NCBI RefSeq assembly: GCF_003063415.1
Contig: NZ_NESK01000006.1
Span: 62,001-126,000 of the forward strand
Direction of reading: 5' to 3'
DNA from: Limnohabitans sp. 2KL-17
GTDB taxonomy: Bacteria > Pseudomonadota > Gammaproteobacteria > Burkholderiales > Burkholderiaceae_C
DNA: 64,000 nucleotides
This document shows positions 8,031 through 17,770 of this stretch, one piece after another. The number at the start of each line of letters is the position of its first letter. Within the stretch, counting starts at the first letter, position 1. The notes under the pieces are model-generated. The model had not been told where the DNA came from, ran no database searches, and was given only the letters and a program-made list of their open reading frames with translations. A program made the position numbers and the translations under genes.

Positions 8031-9413
8031 ATGACCCACTTACTCTTTGCAGAACACGCCCTGTTGCCGACAGGCTGGGCGCGCGATGTGCTGCTGCAAT
8101 GGACCCCACAAGGCCAGTGGCACGCCATTGTGGCCGGGCAAACACCTACAGCCGATGTGCCACGCGCACCGGGGCCGGTGGTACCTGGCATGCCCAATCT
8201 GCACTCGCATGCTTTTCAGCGTGCGCTGGCGGGCTTGACCGAATTTCGCAGCAACGCTCAAGACAGCTTCTGGAGTTGGCGCACGCTGATGTACCGGTTT
8301 GCAGCGCAACTGAGCCCCGCACAACTGGAGGCCATCGCGACAGGCCTGTATGTGGAAATGCTCGAAGCGGGCTACACCAGCGTCTGTGAATTTCACTACC
8401 TGCACCACGCTGCGAATGGCCAGGCTTTTGCCGAACCGGCCGAGATGTCACTGGCTTTGCTGCGCGCGGCAAAACGCACGGGCATGGGCCTGACACTGCT
8501 GCCCGTGCTGTACCAGACCAGTGGTTTTGGCGGCACGGCACCCACGCCAGGGCAAGGCCGTTTCATCCACAGCACCGACGCCATGATGCGCTTGCTCGAG
8601 CGCCTGCAGCCTTTGTGCCAGGCCCAATCTGCCCGACTGGGGCTGGCACCGCATTCCCTGCGTGCCGTGCCGCCAGAGGGTTTGCGCGAGGTGCTCCTTG
8701 GCCTGGATGCGATGGACGCCACAGCGCCCGTCCACATCCACATTGCCGAACAACGCGCCGAGGTCGATGCCTGCCTGGCCTGGTCGGGGCAGCGCCCCGT
8801 GGCCTGGTTGCTGGACCATGCCCCAGTGAATGCGCGCTGGTGCTTGGTGCACGCCACCCACATGGACGCCCAAGAGTACCGCCGTGCTGCAGCGTCTGGC
8901 GCTGTGGCGGGGCTGTGTCCCACCACCGAAGCCAACCTGGGCGATGGCATTTTTGAATTCAATACCTGGCAAGACCACCAAGGCGCCTGGGGCATCGGAT
9001 CGGACAGCCACATTGCGGTGCATCCTGCCGAGGACTTGATGATGCTCGAATACAGCCAGCGACTTTCTCTGGGTCAGCGCAATGTGGCCGCGCACGCCAC
9101 GCAGCCAGAGGTGGCCCAGGCCTTGTGGCAAGGCGCTGTGGCGGGTGGTGCGCAAGCGGCCGGCAGGCCGGTGGGCGGCTTGGCCCCAGGGCAGCAGGCC
9201 GACTTCATCGTGCTCGACACTTCGCACCCCACACTGGCCGGCTTGTCCCCCGAGATGATGCTGGCCAGCCATGTTTTTGCCAGCAGCCGCAGCAGCGCGG
9301 TGGCGCAGGTCTGGTCATCCGGCCAGGCGTTGGTGCAACAGGGCCGGCATGCCCTGCACGAATCGGCCATGGCGGGCTTGGTTCAGGCCCGCAGCCAATT
9401 GCTCAAGGGCTGA
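8031..9413 (+). CDS. hutF: Formimidoylglutamate deiminase
   Basis: HutF converts N-formimidoyl-L-glutamate to N-formyl-L-glutamate and ammonia in the five-step histidine pathway. The 460-residue protein is an amidohydrolase with the metal site PNLHSHAF (His58, His60), a later HIHIAEQ strand and an SDSHIAV segment with the metal-binding aspartate. The LHSHAFQRALAG stretch distinguishes HutF from general amidohydrolases. No other hut gene is in the window: hutF stands alone behind a TAXI-TRAP transporter. The imported solute could therefore be formimidoylglutamate or a relative, or the gene may simply be separated from the main hut cluster. Confidence 0.9.
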   Translation: MTHLLFAEHALLPTGWARDVLLQWTPQGQWHAIVAGQTPTADVPRAPGPVVPGMPNLHSHAFQRALAGLTEFRSNAQDSFWSWRTLMYRFAAQLSPAQLEAIATGLYVEMLEAGYTSVCEFHYLHHAANGQAFAEPAEMSLALLRAAKRTGMGLTLLPVLYQTSGFGGTAPTPGQGRFIHSTDAMMRLLERLQPLCQAQSARLGLAPHSLRAVPPEGLREVLLGLDAMDATAPVHIHIAEQRAEVDACLAWSGQRPVAWLLDHAPVNARWCLVHATHMDAQEYRRAAASGAVAGLCPTTEANLGDGIFEFNTWQDHQGAWGIGSDSHIAVHPAEDLMMLEYSQRLSLGQRNVAAHATQPEVAQALWQGAVAGGAQAAGRPVGGLAPGQQADFIVLDTSHPTLAGLSPEMMLASHVFASSRSSAVAQVWSSGQALVQQGRHALHESAMAGLVQARSQLLKG

Positions 9414-9416
9414 TCC

Positions 9417-9446
9417 GTTTGCATTGGCGTTCTCGCCAATTCAAAC
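9417..9446. terminator. Bidirectional terminator between hutF and the DUF6352 gene
   Basis: GTTTGC-ATTGGCG and CGCCAAT-TCAAAC pair around a TTCT loop, giving a 13-position stem with one mismatch, between two convergent gene ends. There is no long T run, so termination strength is uncertain. Confidence 0.55.
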
Positions 9447-10511
9447 AGAGCCCGCCAGCGGCAAATTGAGCAAAAGGTTTTGCGGTTTGAGTTTGAGCAA
9501 GCCCTGCGCGTTCATGGCCAAGCCCAAATAGACCGGCTTGCCCTGTACATCGGCGCGCATGTCTTGCGGGTTGTCAAAGCGCAGCTTGAACAGGCTGATG
9601 AGTTGCTGCTGCTGTGTGGCATCCAGCTCGTGGCCCGCGTACAAGTCATTGAGCAGCGCTGTGGCTGTGGCGTCCAGCCCCACGTGCCAACGCCAGCTCG
9701 GATCATCCACTTTTTGCACGGCTTCGATCTGCACCGCCACACCCAGAAAGTGTTGCACCCAGCGGGCCAGCACCCAAGACAAAGCTTTCAGGCCAGAACG
9801 GGCATTGACCATGCTCAAAATCAACCCGTGGGGCAATTCATTGCGGATTTCATGGGTCATGTCGAGCAAGAACGCGTAACGACCCAGGCCTTCGCGCTGC
9901 ACAAAATACCGCGCCGCGTTGTCCTGGTGCAGCACCTTCACATCAACCGCCTTGAGCGGGGCACCACCTTCGATCAGCAGGCGGCCCATTTCACCCAGAC
10001 CCCCTGTGGCTTGCAAGGCGTCCAGCGTGTCGCTGTCACCTGACAACACCCGGCCGGCTTCGACCGTGATGCGCTGCCGCCGAAACAGCAACTCGGCAGC
10101 GCGCCAAGTCCAGGCATCCTCTACGCCGTCCAACACATTGCAAACAATGGCCTGGACCACCAAGTCGATGAACAGTGGCGGCAACTGGATATCGCCGCTG
10201 CGCATCCAGCCCATGTAGGCCGCTTCGAGAGCGCCGGCCGCCTCCACGTTGTCACGAAAGCGCAAAAAGAGTTCGTAATTCTGCCGCGCATCGTCGTCCT
10301 TGACGGCTTTCAGGTCACCAGGCGCTACCAGCGCCAAAGGGGCTGCCAGCAAGGCCTGGTGCAAGCGCTTTTCGGCTTTGCACGATTCGGGCACCAACGC
10401 CAGCTCGGGGCGCTGCAACCACAAGCGCCAATAGTCTGGCGTGGGGCTCATCCAGCCGCGCTCGTTGCGCGTCAGGAGCTGGTGACCACAGGCGGTCCAG
10501 AAGTGGTGCAT
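9441..10511 (-). CDS. DUF6352-type conserved protein downstream of metH
   Basis: The 356-residue protein starts at the ATG at 10511, only 5 bp after the stop of the methionine synthase C-terminal gene. It is probably translated from the same transcript. It begins MHHFWTACGHQLL and contains no signal peptide or membrane segment. The pattern fits the DUF6352 family as I remember it, often found next to metH in Burkholderiales. No catalytic motif is recognisable and I assign no function. Co-transcription under the SAH riboswitch would place it in methionine or C1 metabolism, which is inference only. Confidence 0.65.
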   Translation of the reverse strand: MHHFWTACGHQLLTRNERGWMSPTPDYWRLWLQRPELALVPESCKAEKRLHQALLAAPLALVAPGDLKAVKDDDARQNYELFLRFRDNVEAAGALEAAYMGWMRSGDIQLPPLFIDLVVQAIVCNVLDGVEDAWTWRAAELLFRRQRITVEAGRVLSGDSDTLDALQATGGLGEMGRLLIEGGAPLKAVDVKVLHQDNAARYFVQREGLGRYAFLLDMTHEIRNELPHGLILSMVNARSGLKALSWVLARWVQHFLGVAVQIEAVQKVDDPSWRWHVGLDATATALLNDLYAGHELDATQQQQLISLFKLRFDNPQDMRADVQGKPVYLGLAMNAQGLLKLKPQNLLLNLPLAGSV

Positions 10512-10516
10512 GGTGT

Positions 10517-13267
10517 TCACAGATTTGGCGCCAATAAGCGCTGCAGGGCTTTGATTTCCACACCACTGCGCTGTGCCAAATCCCTGACCTGGTCTTCGCC
10601 TAACTTGCCGACACTGAAATACTGCGCATCGGGGTGTGCCAGGTAAAAGCCACAGACGCTGGCTGCAGGGGTCATGGCCAGGCTGTCGGTCAGGCCCATG
10701 CCGATGTCTTCGCAATGGAGCAGCTCAAACATTGCTTTTTTGGCGCTGTGGTCGGGACAGGCGGGGTAGCCGGGCGCAGGGCGGATGCCCTGGTATTTTT
10801 CAGCAATCAGGTCTTCGTGACTGAACGCTTCACCGGCGGCGTAGCCCCACAGATCGGTGCGCACTTTTTTGTGTAAACATTCGGCCAGGGCTTCGGCCAA
10901 GCGGTCGGCCAGCGACTTGAGCATGATGGCGCTGTAGTCGTCGTGCGCAGCCTCAAAGGCCTCGGCGCGTTTGTCAGCGCCAATGCCGGCGGTGACAGCA
11001 AACACACCCACATGGTCATTGGCGCTGCCCTGTGGCGCCACAAAATCGGCCAGGCAACGGCTGGGGCGCATCACGCCTTCAATACGCTGCTTCTCGGTCT
11101 GCTGACGCAGGCCACGCCAGGTCATGGCCACCTGGCTGCGCGACGCATCGGTGTACAGCGCGATGTCATCGTCGTTCACCGTGTTGGCGGGGTACAGGCC
11201 CAGCACCGCGTTGGCAGTCAGCCAGCGGCCATCGATGATTTTTTGCAGCATGGCTTGGCCATCGGCCAACACCTTACGGGCTTGTTCGCCCACGATCTCG
11301 TCGTCCAGGATGGCGGGGTAGGGCCCGGCCAAATCCCAGGTCTGGAAGAAGGGGCCCCAGTCGATGTACTGCGCGATCTCGGCCAGGTCGAAGTTTTTAA
11401 AGACCCGGCGACCTATGAACTTGGGCGCTGCGGGCACGGCCTTGGCCCAGTCGATGGGCGTCTTGTTGGCGCGGGCTTGCGCCAGCGTCCACAGGGGGGT
11501 TTGCTTTTTGTTGGCGTGCAGTTCACGCACCTTGATGTAGTCGGCGTTCAGCTCGGCGATGTATTTGGTCGCTTGCTCGGACAGCAAGCCTTGCGCCACG
11601 CTCACACTGCGTGAAGCATCGGGCACATACATCACCGGCCCACTGTAGTTGGGCGCAATTTTCACGGCGGTGTGGACGCGGCTGCAGGTCGCGCCTCCAA
11701 TCAGCAGCGGCATCTGGCGCTCACGGAAGTAAGGGTCTTTTTCCATCTCGCTGGCCACGTACTGCATCTCTTCGAGGCTGGGCGTGATCAAACCCGACAG
11801 GCCGATGATGTCGGCATTTTCTGCCTTGGCCTTGGCCAGAATTTCGTGGCAGGGCACCATCACACCCATGTTGACGACTTCAAAGTTGTTGCACTGCAAA
11901 ACCACGGTGACGATGTTTTTGCCGATGTCGTGCACATCGCCCTTGACGGTGGCGATCACGATCTTGCCTTTGGCCTTCACGTCATGTCCGGCGGCTTCTT
12001 GGGCCAATTTCTCGGCCTCGATGTAGGGCAGCAAATGCGCCACAGCCTGCTTCATCACGCGGGCACTTTTGACCACTTGCGGCAAAAACATCTTGCCCTG
12101 GCCGAACAGGTCGCCGACCACGTTCATGCCGTCCATCAGCGGGCCTTCGATCACATGCAGCGGGCGACCACCCGTGGCCAAAATTCCGCGGTAAGCCTCT
12201 TCGGTGTCATCGGTGATGAAGTCGGTGATGCCGTGCACCAGAGCGTGCGAAAGGCGCTGGGCCACGGTCACCGGCGCCTCGGGGTTGCCGCGCCATGCGA
12301 GTCGGGTGGTTTCGTCCTTGGCCGCGCCTTTGGCGCTGTCAGCGATTTCAACCAGACGCTCACCGGCATCGGGGCGGCGGTTCAGCACCACGTCTTCCAC
12401 GCGTTCACGCAGCGTGGGCTCGAGGTCGTCGTACACACCCACCATGCCCGCGTTCACAATGCCCATGTCCATGCCCGCCTGGATGGCGTGGTACAAGAAA
12501 ACGGTGTGGATGGCTTCGCGCACCGGGTCATTGCCGCGGAAGCTGAAAGACACGTTGGACACGCCGCCCGACACCTTGGCACCCGGCAGGTGTTGCTTGA
12601 TCCAGCGGGTGGCGTTGATGAAATCCACCGCGTAGTTGTCATGCTCCTCGATGCCAGTGGCAATCGCAAAAATATTGGGGTCAAATATGATGTCTTCGGG
12701 CGGAAAATCCACCTCGTCCACCAGCACGCGGTAAGCGCGCTCGCAAATTTCGATCTTGCGTTCGTAAGTGTCGGCCTGGCCTTTTTCATCGAACGCCATC
12801 ACCACAGCTGCCGCACCGTAGCGCTTGACCAGCGTGGCCTGGCGCTTGAACTCTTGCAGGCCTTCTTTCATGCTGATCGAATTGACGATGCCCTTGCCCT
12901 GGATGCAACGCAAGCCGGCTTCAATCACCGACCACTTGGAAGAATCCACCATCACTGGCACGCGGGCAATGTCGGGCTCGCCAGCCATCAGGTTCAAAAA
13001 ACGCACCATCGCCGCCTGGCTGTCCAACATGGCTTCGTCCATGTTGACGTCGATGATTTGGGCGCCGTTTTCCACCTGCTGGCGCGCCACGGCCAAGGCT
13101 TGCTCGTACTCGCCATTCAAAATCATGCGGGCAAATGCCTTGGAGCCGGTCACGTTGGTACGCTCACCGACGTTGACAAACAGCGAATCGCTGCCGATGG
13201 CGACAGGCTCCAGACCGGACAACTTCAGGGGGGGAACAGAAACGGTTTCAGTAGCGACAACAGACAC
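10517..13267 (-). CDS. metH: Methionine synthase, pterin/cobalamin/activation part (split MetH)
   Basis: This 916-residue protein carries the C-terminal three quarters of cobalamin-dependent methionine synthase. A methyltetrahydrofolate-binding domain comes first (from [13 protein letters not shown] near residue 33). Then come the cobalamin cap and binding domain, with DVHDIGKN supplying the axial His near residue 446, and last the reactivation domain that binds S-adenosylmethionine. The homocysteine-binding domain is absent because it is a separate gene at 14283-15329. The start is GTG with an AGGTGAG ribosome site that is part of the SAH riboswitch switch helix. Both halves look intact, so activity by two interacting proteins is expected. 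Confidence 0.93.
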   Translation of the reverse strand: MSVVATETVSVPPLKLSGLEPVAIGSDSLFVNVGERTNVTGSKAFARMILNGEYEQALAVARQQVENGAQIIDVNMDEAMLDSQAAMVRFLNLMAGEPDIARVPVMVDSSKWSVIEAGLRCIQGKGIVNSISMKEGLQEFKRQATLVKRYGAAAVVMAFDEKGQADTYERKIEICERAYRVLVDEVDFPPEDIIFDPNIFAIATGIEEHDNYAVDFINATRWIKQHLPGAKVSGGVSNVSFSFRGNDPVREAIHTVFLYHAIQAGMDMGIVNAGMVGVYDDLEPTLRERVEDVVLNRRPDAGERLVEIADSAKGAAKDETTRLAWRGNPEAPVTVAQRLSHALVHGITDFITDDTEEAYRGILATGGRPLHVIEGPLMDGMNVVGDLFGQGKMFLPQVVKSARVMKQAVAHLLPYIEAEKLAQEAAGHDVKAKGKIVIATVKGDVHDIGKNIVTVVLQCNNFEVVNMGVMVPCHEILAKAKAENADIIGLSGLITPSLEEMQYVASEMEKDPYFRERQMPLLIGGATCSRVHTAVKIAPNYSGPVMYVPDASRSVSVAQGLLSEQATKYIAELNADYIKVRELHANKKQTPLWTLAQARANKTPIDWAKAVPAAPKFIGRRVFKNFDLAEIAQYIDWGPFFQTWDLAGPYPAILDDEIVGEQARKVLADGQAMLQKIIDGRWLTANAVLGLYPANTVNDDDIALYTDASRSQVAMTWRGLRQQTEKQRIEGVMRPSRCLADFVAPQGSANDHVGVFAVTAGIGADKRAEAFEAAHDDYSAIMLKSLADRLAEALAECLHKKVRTDLWGYAAGEAFSHEDLIAEKYQGIRPAPGYPACPDHSAKKAMFELLHCEDIGMGLTDSLAMTPAASVCGFYLAHPDAQYFSVGKLGEDQVRDLAQRSGVEIKALQRLLAPNL

Positions 13268-13269
13268 GG

Positions 13270-13382
13270 GCTCACCTTGGGCTTACAGGTGAGCGTCGTT
13301 GTGCAAGATCATTCAGACATTGAACGGCCCCAAGCCTGACCTGCTGCACCTAGACGGCGGCGGGCTGCAACGCTCCTTGGGG
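13270..13382 (-). promoter_or_regulatory. SAH riboswitch with SD-sequestering expression platform
   Basis: Read on the minus strand, CCCCAAG (13382-13376) pairs with CTTGGGG (13334-13328) as P2. GAGCGT (13375-13370) pairs with ACGCTC (13296-13291) as P1, and CGTT with AACG forms the third helix. The conserved AAGGAGCGTTGCAG and GTCAGGCTTGG segments match the SAH aptamer, with P2 compensated relative to the Ralstonia sequence I recall. GCTCACCT (13294-13287) can instead pair with AGGTGAGC (13277-13270), the ribosome site. SAH binding would lock P1 and free the SD, so it is an ON switch. A TAAAAT at 13396-13391 may be the -10 box. Confidence 0.92.
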
Positions 13383-13521
13383 AAGCGCAGATTTTACCCG
13401 GGCCGCTGCAATGCTGCAGAAGCTTGAATTCACCAGTGAAAGCAGGGCTTGTCGCCTGCAGCAACCGCGGCGCAAACCTCTGGCCTCGACAATGGTGGAA
13501 CTCTTCAACCATTTGGCTGTC

Positions 13522-14262
13522 ATGACCCCGTTTACACCCGCCCTGCTGCAAGGCGCCTCGAACTTTCGCGATGTCGGCGGTTACCGCAATGCCGAGGGTC
13601 GCCGCGTGCGACGCGGCCATGTGTTTCGGTCGGACCATCTGGCGGGACTGACGCCCAAAGACCTGGGGCATTTGCAGGCACTGGGGGTGCAGCACAGCCT
13701 GGACTTTCGGGGGGTGGCCGAATACACGGCCACGCCCTATGCCATTCCTGGTGTGCAGCGCGTCGCGCTGACGATCGAGCCCACTGTGATTGCCCGCATG
13801 CAGGCGCTGACAGCTCAAGGCATCGTGCCCACCACCGAAGAAACGGTGGAGCTGATGCGCGAGACCTACCGCAATTTTGTCAACCACAACGCGGACACTT
13901 TCGGCCGGTTTTTGAAGCATTTGCTGGCGCAATCCACGCCCCAGGTGTTTCACTGCACGGCAGGCAAAGACCGCACGGGATTTGCTGCGGCCTTGCTGTT
14001 GTCAGCCCTGGGGGTGGACCGTCCCACCATCGAGCACGACTATCTGCTCACCAACCAGCTTTACAAGCGCGATGCGCGAATGGAAGGACTGGGGCACCCA
14101 CATGTGATGCAGGTGCTGTGGCAGGTACAACCCGAATTTTTGAACGCCGCGTTTGAGATGGTGGATGCGCAGCACGGCGGCATGCCCGGCTATTTGCACG
14201 GCGCGATCGGGCTGAGCCCGCAAGAGCTGGCGGAGCTGCGGCGGCTGTTGCTGGAAGACTGA
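13522..14262 (+). CDS. Tyrosine-protein phosphatase, MptpB-like (Y_phosphatase3)
   Basis: The 246-residue protein has the P-loop FHCTAGKDRTGFAAA, the HCxxGKDRT variant of bacterial dual-specificity phosphatases that act on phosphotyrosine and sometimes phosphoinositides. The N-terminal GASNFRDVGGYRN motif is also typical of the family. No signal peptide is seen, so it is cytoplasmic. I chose the ATG at 13522 because homology begins there, although the frame stays open further upstream. It lies on the opposite strand between the two metH halves. It shares a 254-bp divergent region with the SAH riboswitch and converges with metH-N. Its substrate is unknown. Confidence 0.85.
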   Translation: MTPFTPALLQGASNFRDVGGYRNAEGRRVRRGHVFRSDHLAGLTPKDLGHLQALGVQHSLDFRGVAEYTATPYAIPGVQRVALTIEPTVIARMQALTAQGIVPTTEETVELMRETYRNFVNHNADTFGRFLKHLLAQSTPQVFHCTAGKDRTGFAAALLLSALGVDRPTIEHDYLLTNQLYKRDARMEGLGHPHVMQVLWQVQPEFLNAAFEMVDAQHGGMPGYLHGAIGLSPQELAELRRLLLED

Positions 14263-14282
14263 GGTCGACCAGCAAATGCCGC

Positions 14283-15329
14283 TTATGCCGCTTCTTTGTA
14301 AAAGAAGCCGCTGTGCACATGGCGCGGCGCCAACGGCGCGACCGCCCGGGTGATGGCGCCGATGTGGTCTGGCGTGGTGCCGCAGCAACCCCCGACGATA
14401 TTGACCAGGCCTTCGGCGGCAAACTCGTGCAGCAAACGGCTGGTCACTTCAGGGGTCTCATCAAACCCGGTATCGCTCATGGGGTTGGGCAAGCCCGCAT
14501 TCGGGTAGCAACTGATGAAGGTGTCACCTGCCACTTTGTTCAGCTCCTGGATGTAGGGGCGCATGAGTGTGGCCCCCAGGGCGCAGTTCAGGCCGATGGC
14601 CAGCGGGTGCGCGTGGCGCACGCTGTGCCAGAAAGCGGTGACGGTCTGGCCGCTCAAGATGCGGCCCGACGCATCGGTGACGGTGCCGCTGATGATGAGG
14701 GGCAAACGCTCACCGCTCTTCTCGAAAAATTCTTCAATCGCAAACAGCGCGGCCTTGGCGTTGAGTGTGTCAAAAATGGTTTCGACCAGCAGCACATCCG
14801 AGCCGCCTTCCACCAAGGCCTCGACCTGCTCAAAGTAAGCCGCGCGCAACTCCTCGAAATTCACGTTGCGGGCACCGGCGTCGTTCACGTCGGGGCTGAT
14901 GCTGGCGGTTTTGGGCGTGGGGCCCAAAGCACCGACCACAAAACGGGGCTTTTCAGGCGTCGAGTACTTGTCGCAGGCAGCGCGGGCTAATTTTGCCGAA
15001 GCCAGATTCATCTCCCGGGCCAGGTGCTGCATGTCGTAGTCGGCCTGGGCGATGGTGGTTGCGCCAAAGGTGTTGGTCTCGATCAGGTCGGCACCGGCGG
15101 CCAGATAGCCTTCGTGGATGTCACGGACCACATCGGGCCGGGTCATGCTCAGCAGCTCGTTGTTGCCCTTAACGTCTTTGGGGAAGTCTTTGAAGCGCTC
15201 CCCCCGGTAGTCGGCCTCGGTCAGCTTGAAGCGCTGGATCATGGTGCCCATCGCCCCGTCGAGGATGGCAATGCGGTGTTTCAGGATCTCGGGCAGCGCC
15301 TGGGCGCGGGTGTAGTTCAGGGGTTTCAT
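14283..15329 (-). CDS. metH: Homocysteine S-methyltransferase part of split methionine synthase
   Basis: The 348-residue protein is the N-terminal homocysteine-binding module of cobalamin-dependent methionine synthase. It begins with a MetH-like [14 protein letters not shown] segment. The zinc-binding cysteines are present in GLNCALGA and in [12 protein letters not shown] near the C-terminus. It ends cleanly where full-length MetH would pass into the pterin domain, which is encoded separately at 10517-13267. Upstream is a 199-bp leader with a TATAAT box but no SAH aptamer, so the two halves appear to be expressed from different promoters with different control. Confidence 0.92.
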   Translation of the reverse strand: MKPLNYTRAQALPEILKHRIAILDGAMGTMIQRFKLTEADYRGERFKDFPKDVKGNNELLSMTRPDVVRDIHEGYLAAGADLIETNTFGATTIAQADYDMQHLAREMNLASAKLARAACDKYSTPEKPRFVVGALGPTPKTASISPDVNDAGARNVNFEELRAAYFEQVEALVEGGSDVLLVETIFDTLNAKAALFAIEEFFEKSGERLPLIISGTVTDASGRILSGQTVTAFWHSVRHAHPLAIGLNCALGATLMRPYIQELNKVAGDTFISCYPNAGLPNPMSDTGFDETPEVTSRLLHEFAAEGLVNIVGGCCGTTPDHIGAITRAVAPLAPRHVHSGFFYKEAA

Positions 15330-15493
15330 GGGGTGTCTGCTAAAAAACAATGGCTTGCGCGGTCTGGCGAGCTGCCTCCCGTGTGCCGGTTTTGCGTGCT
15401 GCAAAAGTCTTGCTGTTCTTTTTTAAGCCAGTCACAAGCACTGAAGGCTTCAGGCGGCAGATGGGGCATCAGCAAGGGCGGTTCATGGCCGAA

Positions 15494-15499
15494 ATTATA
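15494..15499 (-). promoter_or_regulatory. Candidate -10 box for metH-N
   Basis: A perfect TATAAT on the minus strand lies 165 bp before the metH-N start, in the gap after the NTF2-like gene. No good -35 hexamer is seen 16-18 bp upstream, so this is only suggestive. Confidence 0.35.
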
Positions 15500-15528
15500 A
15501 AGATCCGGGCCACACACCCATTGCCCGC

Positions 15529-15900
15529 TCAAACCGCGCTGCCAACCCGGTAAAAGTGCTTGGCATAAATCATCCAGCGGCCTTCGTGCAGCATCAGGTT
15601 GAGGTGGTCTTCCATGATGCTGTCAAACAGGCGCAGCCGCACTTTGACCAGCGCCATGGTGGGCGACAGCACATCCAGCAGCAGGATTTGCTCATCGCGC
15701 GGGTAAGCGCGCGAGGCGGGTGATTGGCGGCCCTGCACCATCTCGCGGTACGCCGCATAAGGGCGCACAACCTGCTGACCATCCTGCTGGGAATACAGCA
15801 CGCAGTCTTTGTGAAACACCCGGTCAAACAGGGCCATGTCCTGGGTTTGCAGGACTTCAAAATAATCGGCCAGAAAGGCGCGCAGGTCGTCGATGAGCAT
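15529..15900 (-). CDS. NTF2-like/SnoaL-type small protein
   Basis: This 123-residue protein has the alternating pattern of the cystatin-like NTF2 fold: an N-terminal helix (DDLRAFLADYFEVL), a central segment with FHKDCVLYSQQDG, and strands ending in HLNLMLHEGRWMIYAKHFY. It has no signal peptide. Such proteins act as small isomerases, hydrolases or binding domains, and nothing here fixes the activity. It is divergent from a GcvA-type LysR gene 122 bp away, which makes it a likely regulatory target. It lies upstream of metH-N on the same strand but with a 199-bp gap, so it is probably a separate transcript. Confidence 0.7.
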   Translation of the reverse strand: MLIDDLRAFLADYFEVLQTQDMALFDRVFHKDCVLYSQQDGQQVVRPYAAYREMVQGRQSPASRAYPRDEQILLLDVLSPTMALVKVRLRLFDSIMEDHLNLMLHEGRWMIYAKHFYRVGSAV

Positions 15901-16022
15901 GTGAGTTTCCTTGTTAAACTTTAAGAGACTGATGGCTTTCGGGCCACCAGACTGACCAGTCTATGCAGCGCAGGCTGCCGCCGACCTCCATTTTTTTCGA
16001 GCAATTAGCGAATTCCATTGAC

Positions 16023-16964
16023 ATGACCCGCCGCGCCCCGCCCTTGCCCGCATTGCGTGCCTTTGCCGCGTGGGTGCGGCTAGGCTCGGTCAATGCCGCC
16101 GCCGAAGAGCTTCAGCTGACGCCAGGCGCAGGCAGCCACCAGATCCGCGCACTCGAAGAATTTTTGGCCGTGCCCCTGATCGAGCGCAACGGCCGCCGCT
16201 GGGCCCTGACCGACACCGGCCGCATCTATGGTTACCAAGTGCGACAAGCCCTTCAGGACATCGTGGACGTGACCGAACGCGTGCGCAGCCAACGACCGGT
16301 TCAGGCCCACACCCAAGACCTGCGCGTGGCGGTGCTGCCCTCGTTTGCCAACGGCTGGTTGCTGCCCCGGCTGGCCGACTTCACACGCTGGCACCCGCAG
16401 GTGCGGCTGCAGCTGCACGGGTCGATGGACTATGTGGCGTTGAACGAAGGACAGGTGGACTGCGCAATCCGCTTTGGTCATGGCCGCTGGTCCGAAGTCG
16501 AGGTGCGCCCCCTGATGGGTGACAGCTTGCTGCTGCTGGCATCGCCCACCCTGCTGGGGCCCGAGCCACCGCAAACGCTGCAACAAGTGATGCAGATGCC
16601 GTTGCTGCACGCCAGTGAAAACTGGGCCACCTGGCTGGCCGATTTGCCAGAAGCCCACAACGGCGAGCAGCGGCCCGCCATCCACATGGGTTTTACCGAC
16701 TCGACCCACCTGCTCGAAGCCACCCGCTTGGGGATGGGCGTGGCGCTCAGCCGCCGCTCGATTGCCGATCAGCTGCTGCAACGGCGCGAACTGGTGCAGG
16801 CGCATGTCCACGAATGCCCGCATGCGTCGGCCTATTACCTGCTGCTTCCGCAAGTGAGCGGCAAGCACCCGGCCCGCGATGCGTTTGCCGACTGGCTGCA
16901 AGGTGCCTGTGCGCGCTTTGCCCAGCGCCATGCGCTGCCCACGGGTGTATTGAGCGCAGGCTGA
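16023..16964 (+). CDS. LysR-family regulator, GcvA-like
   Basis: The 313-residue protein starts at the ATG at 16023, where family similarity begins (RRAPPLPALRAFAAWVRLGS). The HTH follows (NAAAEELQLTPGAGSHQIRA), with the PLIERNGRRWALTDTGR wing. The rest is a LysR effector domain (VAVLPSFANGWLLPRL, then GSMDYVALNEGQVDCAIRFG) typical of the GcvA subgroup. An imperfect inverted repeat (CTGATGGC and GCCACCAG) in the 122-bp divergent gap could be its binding site. The NTF2-like gene is the nearest candidate target. The effector is unknown. Confidence 0.85.
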   Translation: MTRRAPPLPALRAFAAWVRLGSVNAAAEELQLTPGAGSHQIRALEEFLAVPLIERNGRRWALTDTGRIYGYQVRQALQDIVDVTERVRSQRPVQAHTQDLRVAVLPSFANGWLLPRLADFTRWHPQVRLQLHGSMDYVALNEGQVDCAIRFGHGRWSEVEVRPLMGDSLLLLASPTLLGPEPPQTLQQVMQMPLLHASENWATWLADLPEAHNGEQRPAIHMGFTDSTHLLEATRLGMGVALSRRSIADQLLQRRELVQAHVHECPHASAYYLLLPQVSGKHPARDAFADWLQGACARFAQRHALPTGVLSAG

Positions 16965-16991
16965 GCCACAACCTGTGCAAGAAACTCAAGG

Positions 16992-17705
16992 CTAACGGTA
17001 ACGCGCAAAGCCCGAGGCCCTGAGCTGACACGCTGGGCACTGGCCGCAGCCATAACCCCAGTCGTGCCGCTGCGTGCGCTCACCCAAGTAGCAGGTGTGG
17101 GTGTGTTCCACGATCAAGTCCACCAGCGCTTGCCCGCCTTGCGCCGGGTCGGCTTTTTGGCCCAGGTCGTGTGCCAACTGCCAGGTCTGGGCCTTGTCGA
17201 TCCACATGAGCGGGGTTTCGATCAGCAGTTTGCGGTCCATGCCCAGCGACAGCGCCACTTGCATGGCCTTCATGGTGTCGTCGCGGCAATCGGGGTAGCC
17301 CGAAAAATCGGTCTCGCACACGCCCGTGACAATCACCTGCAAGCCACGCCGGTAAGCCAGGGCTGCGGCCAGCGTCAGGAACAAAAGGTTGCGCCCCGGC
17401 ACAAAGGTGTTGGGCAAGCCCGAGCTTTGCATCTCGATGGCCGTGTCGCGGGTCAAGGCGGTGTCGCTGATCTGACCCAGAATGCCGGCATCCAGCAAAT
17501 GGTCTTCCCCCATTTTGGAAGCCCACATCGGAAAACGCCCCCGCATGGCCGCCAGCACGTGCAGGCGGGCGTCCAACTCCACCTTGTGGCGCTGGCCATA
17601 GTCGAATGCCAGTGTTTCGACGCGCTCATACCGCGAGAGGGCGTGGGCCAGGCAGGTGGTGGAATCCTGACCACCAGAAAACAGGACAAGGGCAGAGGTG
17701 TGCAT
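16992..17705 (-). CDS. queC: 7-cyano-7-deazaguanine synthase
   Basis: QueC uses ATP and ammonia to turn 7-carboxy-7-deazaguanine into preQ0, a step in queuosine biosynthesis. The 237-residue protein starts [18 protein letters not shown], containing the PP-loop [10 protein letters not shown]-terminal zinc site is visible as CYLG followed by [12 protein letters not shown] use the ATG at 17705; an ATG 12 codons upstream would place extra residues before the PP-loop strand. It is divergent from recQ, 65 bp apart. No preQ1 riboswitch is seen and no other que gene is nearby. Confidence 0.93.
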   Translation of the reverse strand: MHTSALVLFSGGQDSTTCLAHALSRYERVETLAFDYGQRHKVELDARLHVLAAMRGRFPMWASKMGEDHLLDAGILGQISDTALTRDTAIEMQSSGLPNTFVPGRNLLFLTLAAALAYRRGLQVIVTGVCETDFSGYPDCRDDTMKAMQVALSLGMDRKLLIETPLMWIDKAQTWQLAHDLGQKADPAQGGQALVDLIVEHTHTCYLGERTQRHDWGYGCGQCPACQLRASGFARYR

Positions 17706-17770
17706 GGGTTCCGATGGTAAACGCAGTCCAATAGCGGACAATCACCCCTTCAAAAGCTGCCCCACCCCAC

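Noticed and set aside
11672..13339. A long open frame (555 codons) on the plus strand opposite the metH C-terminal gene
   Set aside because: It is the antisense shadow of a strongly conserved coding region; the His- and Gln-rich composition has no domain pattern, and the metH frame explains the DNA fully.
15330..15528. Cobalamin or SAH riboswitch upstream of metH-N
   Set aside because: No B12-box-like segment and no GAGGAGCG core with matching helices could be found; only a TATAAT box is visible.
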